Assembly: GCA_050942695.1 (NCBI GenBank)
Contig: JBMNNU010000103.1
Span: 1-10,715 of the forward strand
DNA from: JBMNNU01 sp050942695
GTDB lineage: Bacteria; Chloroflexota; UBA6077
DNA: 10,715 nt
Direction: 5' to 3'
Shown here: piece after piece, positions 5,461-10,715 of the stretch
Position numbering within the stretch: position 1 is the stretch's first letter
How the letters are laid out: each line of letters begins with the position of its first letter
Made by a program: the position numbers and the translations under genes
Notes under the pieces: generated by a model
Database searches by the model: none
Seen by the model: the letters and a program-made list of their open reading frames with translations, nothing else
What the model was told of the DNA's origin: nothing

Positions 5461-7266
5461 TTAGGAGGCTTTGTTCAGGCGCTCCTCCAGTTTGTCTAGC
5501 TGCAAACGAAGCCGACCCGGCAAGCGATTCCCGAATTGGGCGAAGCTGGTACGCATATCGGGAACCTCGTTTTTCCAGGCGTCGATGTCGATTCGCATCA
5601 ACTCCCGAAGATCCTCATTAGGAATGTTGAGCCCTGAGAGGTCGAGGTCGTTCACGTTCGGCAACAGGCCGACCGGGGATTCGATGGCGCTGACCTTCCC
5701 ATCGATCCGATCGCACATCCACTTCAGCACTCTGCTGTTATCCCCGAAACCTGGCCAGAGGAACTTGCCGTCGGGACCTTTTCGGAACCAGTTGACGTAG
5801 AAGATCCTTGGGGCTTTATCCTTCAACCTGTCACCCATGTCTAGCCAGTGCTGGAAATAGTCGGCCATGTTGTAGCCGCAGAAGGGCTGCATGGCGAAGG
5901 GATCGCGTCGGATCTTGCCCACTGCCCCGATTGCGGCAGCGGTCGTCTCTGACGAAGCGGTAGCTCCCATAAAGACCCCGTGATCCCAATCGTACGATTC
6001 CATCACTAGCGGAATCACGCTGGCGCGCCGCCCACCAAAGATGAAGATATCGATCGGCACCCCTTCAGGTTTCTCCCAATCTGGTGATATCTTCGGGCAC
6101 TGCCTGGCAGGAGCCGTGAAGCGAGCGTTGGGATGTGCCGCAGGCTGAAGGCTGCTGGGGGTCCAATCGGCCCCTCTCCAATCTATCAGGTGAGACGGAG
6201 GAGCTCCCATGCCTTCCCACCAGACATCGCCGTCGTCTGTCAGGGCGCAGTTGGTGAAAATGGTGTTTTTCTCAACGGTGCCCATGGCCGCAGGGTTGCT
6301 ATCGTAAGATGTGCCGGGCGCTACACCAAAGAATCCAGCCTCGGGATTGATGGCGTAGAGCCGGCCATCAGAACCCATTCGCATCCAGGCGATGTCATCT
6401 CCCAACGTCTCCGCTTTCCAACCGGGGATGGTTGGTTCGATCATCGCCAGATTGGTCTTGCCGCAGGCGGATGGAAAAGCAGCGGCAATGTGATACTTCT
6501 TGCCCTCCGGGCTGATCAATCTCAGTATCAACATGTGTTCCGCCATCCAGCCTTCTCGTTTGGCCATCGCTGAGGCGATCCGGAGAGCCAAAGACTTTTT
6601 ACCCAGCAGCGCGTTCCCTCCATAGCCCGAGCCGTAGGACCAGATCAGGTTCTCCTCCGGGAAGTGGCTGATGTACTTCTGTTCGATAGGTGCGCTGGGC
6701 CAGGGAACGTCCTTTTGGCCCGGCGCCAGGGGGTAACCGACCGAGTGGAGGCATGGGATGAACTCGCCATCGGTTCCTAGAACTTTAATGATTTCGCTGC
6801 TGACCCTGGTCATGATGTGCATGTTGCACACTACATAAGGGCTATCGGTAATCTCGACCCCAATTTTGGACATGGGTGAGCCGAAGGGGCCCATCAGGAA
6901 GGGGATGACGTACATCGTGCGCCCCCTCATGCAACCCCTGTACAACCCTCTCATGGTCTCTTTCAGTTCGTCTACCTGGATCCAGTTATTAGTTGGACCT
7001 GCCTCGTCCCTCGTTTTGGTCGAGATGAAGGTGCGGTCCTCCACCCTGGCGACGTCGGTGGGGTCGGAGCGGAACAGGAAGCTGTGATGGCGCTTGGTCA
7101 GAGGAGTGGCGCTACCGGATGCGACCATCTGAGCCATCAAGCGATCGTACTCCTCCTTACTACCGTCGCACCAATAGATCGCCTCGGGCTCGCATAGTTC
7201 CGCCGACTCGCGAACCCACTGGTTCAATTTCTCGTTCTTTACTTGGTAGGTCACGCTCATCTCCAT
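5461..7266 (-). CDS. pckG: Phosphoenolpyruvate carboxykinase, GTP type
   Basis: A 601-aa cytosolic enzyme that converts oxaloacetate plus GTP to PEP, CO2 and GDP, the entry step of gluconeogenesis. Length is normal for the GTP family. Visible signatures are R66 (FLFRSDPTDVARVEDRTFI), Y215 with K223/K224 (SGYGGNALLGKK), H244, the P-loop FPSACGKTN (264-272) with reactive-loop Cys268, D290/D291 (LGDDIAWM), NARF (N380, R382), and FGGRRASVIPLV (410-420). These are the manganese, PEP and nucleotide sites of the GTP form and not of the ATP form. The start is uncertain: the ATG at 7266 lacks a clear ribosome site, while GTG at residue 5 has GGAG six bases upstream. Either choice leaves the enzyme intact. 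A GAAA-loop hairpin lies just upstream and a strong terminator downstream, so it is probably transcribed alone. Confidence 0.97.
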   Translation of the reverse strand: MEMSVTYQVKNEKLNQWVRESAELCEPEAIYWCDGSKEEYDRLMAQMVASGSATPLTKRHHSFLFRSDPTDVARVEDRTFISTKTRDEAGPTNNWIQVDELKETMRGLYRGCMRGRTMYVIPFLMGPFGSPMSKIGVEITDSPYVVCNMHIMTRVSSEIIKVLGTDGEFIPCLHSVGYPLAPGQKDVPWPSAPIEQKYISHFPEENLIWSYGSGYGGNALLGKKSLALRIASAMAKREGWMAEHMLILRLISPEGKKYHIAAAFPSACGKTNLAMIEPTIPGWKAETLGDDIAWMRMGSDGRLYAINPEAGFFGVAPGTSYDSNPAAMGTVEKNTIFTNCALTDDGDVWWEGMGAPPSHLIDWRGADWTPSSLQPAAHPNARFTAPARQCPKISPDWEKPEGVPIDIFIFGGRRASVIPLVMESYDWDHGVFMGATASSETTAAAIGAVGKIRRDPFAMQPFCGYNMADYFQHWLDMGDRLKDKAPRIFYVNWFRKGPDGKFLWPGFGDNSRVLKWMCDRIDGKVSAIESPVGLLPNVNDLDLSGLNIPNEDLRELMRIDIDAWKNEVPDMRTSFAQFGNRLPGRLRLQLDKLEERLNKAS

Positions 7267-7280
7267 TACTGCAATTGTCT

Positions 7281-7298
7281 AAGGCGCTTTCGCACCTT
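7281..7298 (-). promoter_or_regulatory. GAAA-tetraloop hairpin in the PEP carboxykinase leader
   Basis: On the minus strand AAGGTGC-GAAA-GCGCCTT forms a 7-bp stem (one G-U) with a GNRA loop, 14 bases before the ATG. It could stabilise the mRNA 5' end or affect initiation. The hairpin is visible; its function is inferred. Confidence 0.4.
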
Positions 7299-7642
7299 TA
7301 GTACCATAATTACCGATATACTTGGGCCAGCTTCTTCTACATAGGAAAAACCAAAACAGACTCTCAGAGAGATGCCACTAGAGTATGCGATCGGATACTG
7401 TAGTAGTATCTCGACTCGCGCATGGCATCCACCACATACTTAGGCTAATCGACGGATTTGTGTGCGGAACCATGCCAGTTGACGCGGACTAGCCTCGAGG
7501 CGTGTAGATTCAATATATCAACCTATCAACTACTTATACCAAAAAATTAAGGTGTGTGTCAAATTATAGAAGGAATCCAGCATCGAATGAGAAGTAATAT
7601 GCATCATAATGATAATCTTTCGTTTATGTATTGGATATTGAA

Positions 7643-7677
7643 GCCCATCCTCCGGTTCGGAGCACTGCGCGATGGGC
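7643..7677 (+). repeat. Nested hairpin in the leader region of the aldo/keto reductase
   Basis: GCCCATC (7643-7649) pairs with GATGGGC (7671-7677). Directly inside, CTCCG (7650-7654) pairs with CGGAG (7658-7662) around a GTT loop, leaving an eight-base bulge on the 3' side. It is 150 bases before the reductase ATG. It could be part of a structured leader RNA; no known riboswitch class is recognised. Confidence 0.4.
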
Positions 7678-7696
7678 ACCAATCGGCAGCACTGTC

Positions 7697-7784
7697 ATTT
7701 GGAGATGCTTAGTGCCATAATTTATTGGCCCGATCCAAATGCAAAAAAAGCGGGTCCAGGGCACAACGCCAGGCGGGATTTGGA
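7697..7784 (+). promoter_or_regulatory. Complementary heptamers that allow two exclusive hairpins
   Basis: ATTTGGA occurs at 7697-7703 and again at 7778-7784. Its complement TCCAAAT lies between them at 7734-7740 and can pair with either copy but not both. The second copy is about 45 bases before the ATG. The arrangement resembles an attenuator or switch, but seven-base matches are short and may be chance. Confidence 0.25.
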
Positions 7785-7828
7785 ACGTCTCAAAGTAATA
7801 ACCACTCCATATAGGGGGCAGTAATCTG

Positions 7829-9058
7829 ATGCTATACCGTGAAATGGGCAAGACCGGAGAGAAGCTCTCTATTTTGGGCTACGGGTGCATGCGCTTCCCG
7901 AAAAAGGGCCGAGGGATAGATGAAGAGCGGACGGAAAGGCAGGTCATCTCCGCCATCGACCGGGGAGTCAACTACATGGATACCGCGTACATATACAACA
8001 ATGGGGGAAGCGAGGTCGTTCTGGGAAAGATCCTAGCCAAGGGTTATCGAGATAGGGTGAACGTTGCCACCAAACTCCCCATTCCCCTGGTTCACTCAAT
8101 TGGAGACATGGAGAAGCTCCTGGATACCCAGTTGAAGAGGCTCCAAACCGACCGCATCGACTACTACCTGGCTCATGCGCTAACAAGCATGGCGAGCTGG
8201 CAGCGGCTGAGGCAGCTCGGGATCGACCGATTTTTCGAGAACGCTAGGCAGGCCGGCAAGATTCGTTGGGTAGGCTTTTCATTTCACGGTGACGGTGATC
8301 AGTTCAAAGAGATCGTCGACGACTATCCGTGGGATTTCTGCCAGATCCAGTACAACTACATGGACGAGCAGTTCCAGGCTGGGCGAAAGGGGCTCGTGCA
8401 CGCTGCTTCTAAGGGGCTAGGCGTTGTGATCATGGAGCCGCTTCGGGGTGGATACCTTGGCGGGAAGATGCCGCCTGAGGTGAAGGCGCTGTGGGATCGG
8501 GCCGAATCGAAAAGGAGCCCCGCGGAGTGGGCGCTGCGCTGGATATGGAATCAACCCGAGGTCACGGTTGTCCTCTCAGGTATGAACGAAGAAGCCCACA
8601 TCGATGAGAACATCCGGGTTGCAGGGGATGCGTACCCCGAGTCACTGTCCGCCGATGAGCTTAAGCTCATCGGCGACGTGAGGGATTCTCTATCGAGTAT
8701 GATGAAGGTAGGGTGTACCGGATGTGGGTACTGCATGCCATGTCCTTCGGGTGTGAACATCCCGATCTGTTTCAGTTACTTCAACAACATGCATTTGTTT
8801 GGCGATCGAGGGCTGCGCTTCTCGTATATGGGCTTCACAGGTGGTATGGATGGAGGGAGTCCACCCTACGCTTCGCTCTGTCGGGATTGCGGAAAGTGCG
8901 AGAAGGCATGCCCCCAGGGTTTGCCCATCCGTGAGCACCTGCGAGAGGTCGCGAAGGAGATGCAGCCGTTCTATTTCGAGCCAGCGGTCGGCCTGATCCG
9001 CGGTTATTACAGGATCCGTAGGCTGCTAAGGCGCGGCAAGGGGTCCCGCGGGCTGTAA
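7829..9058 (+). CDS. Aldo/keto reductase fused to a C-terminal two-[4Fe-4S] ferredoxin domain
   Basis: A 409-aa cytosolic oxidoreductase. Residues 1-285 form the aldo/keto reductase barrel with the catalytic set D51 (MDTAYIY), Y56, K82 (ATKLP) and H116 (YYLAH), plus the N-terminal GYGCMRFP typical of the iron-sulfur AKR group. The C-terminal part has two cluster motifs: C296, C299, C302 and C305-P (CTGCGYCMPCP), and C351, C354, C357 and C361-P (CRDCGKCEKACP). The barrel normally uses NAD(P)H to reduce carbonyls; the clusters imply electron exchange with a ferredoxin-like partner. Substrate and partner are unknown. A G5 stretch at 7814-7818 lies ten bases before the ATG. The gene is transcribed alone, and the last ~20 residues are strongly basic (RIRRLLRRGKG). 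Confidence 0.92.
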   Translation: MLYREMGKTGEKLSILGYGCMRFPKKGRGIDEERTERQVISAIDRGVNYMDTAYIYNNGGSEVVLGKILAKGYRDRVNVATKLPIPLVHSIGDMEKLLDTQLKRLQTDRIDYYLAHALTSMASWQRLRQLGIDRFFENARQAGKIRWVGFSFHGDGDQFKEIVDDYPWDFCQIQYNYMDEQFQAGRKGLVHAASKGLGVVIMEPLRGGYLGGKMPPEVKALWDRAESKRSPAEWALRWIWNQPEVTVVLSGMNEEAHIDENIRVAGDAYPESLSADELKLIGDVRDSLSSMMKVGCTGCGYCMPCPSGVNIPICFSYFNNMHLFGDRGLRFSYMGFTGGMDGGSPPYASLCRDCGKCEKACPQGLPIREHLREVAKEMQPFYFEPAVGLIRGYYRIRRLLRRGKGSRGL

Positions 9059-9082
9059 CAAAGTTGGCGGCCAGCGTCGCGC

Positions 9083-9099
9083 GCGATCGAGCCGATCGC
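9083..9099. terminator. Small dyad between convergent genes, possible terminator
   Basis: GCGATCG (9083-9089) and CGATCGC (9093-9099) form a perfect 7-bp stem with an AGC loop in the 63-bp gap between the reductase and DUF2254 stops. It has no T tract on either strand, so termination would be weak or factor-assisted. Confidence 0.4.
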
Positions 9100-9121
9100 A
9101 CCCGTTCCTTACCCTCACCCC

Positions 9122-10459
9122 TTATCGCACCCGGTCAAGAGCAGCCAAGACGTCCCTTGCTCGATCTCGGACCGATTGGCGTTCCTTCTGTATGAAGGCT
9201 GTCGAGTCGAGGGCGGCCAGGATCTCCTCTACCTGCCGCCGCAGCGGCAGCGCGCGCTCCGTGTTTGGCACCTCTTCTGCCAACTTGCCCAGCACGTCGA
9301 GCAGGTAGAGGGTCACGTGCAGGTCGTTCCTGGCGGCGCGCCGTATCTGGCTGAAGCTGGCATCAACGAAGTCGGGAAAGCCGGGGCGGCTGAAGAGATA
9401 CAGGGTCCCGCGATCGCTCTGCCGCAGTGGCGAAGGGAACTCCTTTTCCAGCAGATGAGTTACTACATCCGCCAGACTGGACAGGCTCTCCTCTGCCGTG
9501 GTGGGATCGTTTATGCCCGTCGATAGTGCCTTGACTCCGATATCCACCATCTGCCGGATGCCGAAGAGAGGATCTTGATAGATCGAACGGGTTTGATCGA
9601 GCACGAAAGACGCACGCACCTCGTCCTGCTGGTCGCTGTCCAGCGGCCGCTCGGACCAGACCCTGGCGAGCACCGACCCATGGAGCAGGTAATCGCCGAC
9701 TCCCGGAAGAACCCACATCAGATGAACGTTTCTGGTGGCTTTCTCCAACTGGCCTTCGTCGATGCTGCGAAGATAACCGGCGCTTTCCGAGCGCACGACC
9801 GACTCCCGCCCTCTCCGATCCTTCACCATGCTTTCGACCAGGGTGGCCGGGTCGCGCGGCTCTTCGCTTTCACGACCGAACTGGCCCGGAAAAAGGGTAT
9901 CGATCTCCTTATGCAGACCCTGGCTTAGCGATGATAGGATCGACGAGACCTGGAGCAAGGTGGAGATGTGGCTTATGTAGTAGACCAGCATGCCGGCGCT
10001 CACCAGCGCCAGCACTACAGCCACGGAGACCGAAAGCGTCGGTACGAAGGCTGTCTGCCCTCCGGCTGCTTCCCTGACTCCCCGCATAATCAACAGGGCA
10101 TAGACGAAGGTAGCGATGTAGGTTCCCAGCACGACCTGGCTCCCCCGATCGCTGGTGAAGTTCCGCAGAACTCTCGGCGAGTACTGGGTAGAGGCCTGTT
10201 GCAGGGCGACGATGGCGATAGAGAACGCCACCGAGACGACGGTGATCAGCGAAGTTGCGATGGTCGAGAGCAGCGAGCGCGCCGCCCCGGCCGTACCGCC
10301 GAACAGTAAACCGTCGCTCGCTCCGAGGTCTGTTAAGATATTTTCGTCGACGTAGAGCAGTGCGAAGGAGAGGATCACCGCCCCCGCCACAAACAGGGTG
10401 GGCACGAACCATAGGCTCGAGACGGCGTTTTCCCAGAGATCGCTGGCTCGGGCCTTCAT
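9122..10459 (-). CDS. DUF2254 family predicted membrane protein
   Basis: A 445-aa integral membrane protein. About four hydrophobic helices lie in the first ~165 residues: around 16-37 (SLWFVPTLFVAGAVILSFAL), 63-90 (LITVVSVAFSIAIVALQQ), 108-127 (LGTYIATFVYALLIM) and 138-162 (SVAVVLALVSAGMLVYYI). A soluble C-terminal half follows. The sequence ASTQYSPRVLRNFTSDRGSQ between the second and third helices, and the later DIGVKALSTGINDPTTAEE, are characteristic of DUF2254. The function of the family is unknown. The frame is open upstream to a TTG at 10510, but I use the ATG at 10459 because it gives the usual N-terminus; its GGGAGG is 16 bases away, so the start is unsure. The gene is convergent with the reductase. 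Confidence 0.9.
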   Translation of the reverse strand: MKARASDLWENAVSSLWFVPTLFVAGAVILSFALLYVDENILTDLGASDGLLFGGTAGAARSLLSTIATSLITVVSVAFSIAIVALQQASTQYSPRVLRNFTSDRGSQVVLGTYIATFVYALLIMRGVREAAGGQTAFVPTLSVSVAVVLALVSAGMLVYYISHISTLLQVSSILSSLSQGLHKEIDTLFPGQFGRESEEPRDPATLVESMVKDRRGRESVVRSESAGYLRSIDEGQLEKATRNVHLMWVLPGVGDYLLHGSVLARVWSERPLDSDQQDEVRASFVLDQTRSIYQDPLFGIRQMVDIGVKALSTGINDPTTAEESLSSLADVVTHLLEKEFPSPLRQSDRGTLYLFSRPGFPDFVDASFSQIRRAARNDLHVTLYLLDVLGKLAEEVPNTERALPLRRQVEEILAALDSTAFIQKERQSVRDRARDVLAALDRVR

Positions 10460-10510
10460 GAAAGGTAGCCGTTTCCCTCCCGCGGATATGGGTTGAACTA
10501 TGGTCTGCAA

Positions 10511-10624
10511 CCTCTATGCCGCAGACTCGTGCTCAGGGCATGGGTTTGTTCACAACGTAGCGTCTGCCCGACGAGGTACCTCAAAGTATGGCTACGGCAC
10601 GAGCCACAATGTAGATAACATGGA
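10511..10624. other. Intergenic, nothing distinct
   Basis: This lies upstream of the DUF2254 gene (-). I see no strong promoter, repeat or RNA gene. A weak TTGAGG...TACGTT pair with a 19-base spacer can be traced on the minus strand, but it is not convincing. Confidence 0.4.
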
Positions 10625-10715
10625 GTGACCGACCCAACCATCGCCAGGCTGGGCGTACGGATGGTACGCTTGCAGCTACAGCAACTTTCAGCAGAAACAG
10701 TTGCTGACGAAGGGA
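10625..10715 (+). CDS. Possible N-terminus of a gene running off the right edge
   Basis: From a GTG at 10625 (in-frame stop TAA just upstream at 10616) the frame stays open to the edge for 30 codons, beginning VTDPTIARLGVRMVRLQL. An ATG at 10661 in the same frame is an alternative start. The sequence is amphipathic and protein-like, but neither start has a clearly spaced ribosome site. An 8-bp inverted repeat, CAGCAACT (10679-10686) and AGTTGCTG (10699-10706), lies inside it. It is too short to name a family and may not be a gene. Confidence 0.3.
   Translation, partial: MTDPTIARLGVRMVRLQLQQLSAETVADEG

Larger units (their letters stand above)
7299..7828. other. Divergent intergenic region between PEP carboxykinase and the aldo/keto reductase
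   Basis: About 530 bp with no credible gene on either strand. Bases 7500-7640 are clearly AT-rich, which fits promoter DNA, but I could not pick one convincing -35/-10 pair in either direction. The right half contains a nested hairpin (7643-7677) and a set of complementary heptamers (7697-7784), described separately. AGCACTG occurs twice (7661-7667 and 7688-7694). The short minus-strand ORF at 7624-7851 has no protein character and overlaps the reductase start. Confidence 0.6.

Noticed and set aside
5310..5621. 103-codon plus-strand frame across the terminator into the end of PEP carboxykinase
   Set aside because: It runs through a strong hairpin terminator and antisense to the conserved C-terminus of PEP carboxykinase.
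7624..7851. 75-codon minus-strand frame in the divergent region before the reductase
   Set aside because: Its composition is not protein-like (rich in Trp, Pro and Ile in an irregular way), it overlaps the reductase start, and it has no ribosome site.
9363..10412. Several open frames of 113-167 codons on both strands overlapping DUF2254
   Set aside because: They are Arg/Gly/Ala-rich shadows of a well-supported DUF2254 reading frame.
1..10715. CRISPR array, tRNA, insertion sequence or prophage remnants
   Set aside because: I found no regularly spaced repeats, tRNA T-loop signatures, transposase motifs, or terminal inverted repeats flanking a transposase. The C39-like protein alone is not evidence of a phage.

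Overview
The window reads as ordinary chromosomal DNA from a bacterium of moderate GC content (about 55% by eye). It carries seven well-supported protein genes, two small zinc-ribbon genes, and possibly one partial gene at the right edge. GTP-type PEP carboxykinase, a GH5-CBM3 cellulase, a DUF2254 membrane protein and an iron-sulfur aldo/keto reductase together suggest a soil or thermal heterotroph of the Chloroflexota/Thermobaculum kind. This placement is inferred from gene content only. I see no rRNA, tRNA, CRISPR array, insertion sequence or prophage.

Layout. Bases 1-209 (-) hold the start of a small ferritin-like/rubrerythrin-type protein cut by the left edge. It diverges from a secreted GH5 endoglucanase with a C-terminal CBM3 (426-2186 +). 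The cellulase start lacks its own ribosome site and overlaps the stop of a possible 20-codon leader ORF. A long hairpin follows, then a C39-like cysteine-peptidase-fold protein (2422-3306 +) whose promoter carries a 15-bp dyad over the -10 box. A hairpin separates it from a convergent phosphonatase-like HAD hydrolase (3512-4213 -), whose promoter and ribosome site are clear and correct its start. Two paralogous CxxC...CxxC zinc-ribbon microproteins follow (4476-4691 and 4897-5094 +).

After a 366-bp gap with two inverted repeats comes PEP carboxykinase (5461-7266 -). A 562-bp divergent intergenic region holds several possible RNA structures and leads to an aldo/keto reductase with two C-terminal [4Fe-4S] motifs (7829-9058 +). 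That gene converges on a DUF2254 membrane protein (9122-10459 -), with a small dyad between them. The last 205 bp may hold the start of another plus-strand gene.

The genes are mostly single transcription units facing in alternating directions, so there is no obvious multi-gene pathway. The metabolic themes are cellulose breakdown outside the cell (GH5-CBM3), gluconeogenesis (PEP carboxykinase) and redox chemistry (aldo/keto reductase, rubrerythrin-like protein). I did not find a convincing new multi-gene system. The best leads are the dyad-controlled signal-less C39-like protein, the zinc-ribbon pair, the cellulase leader ORF, and the alternative pairing upstream of the reductase.
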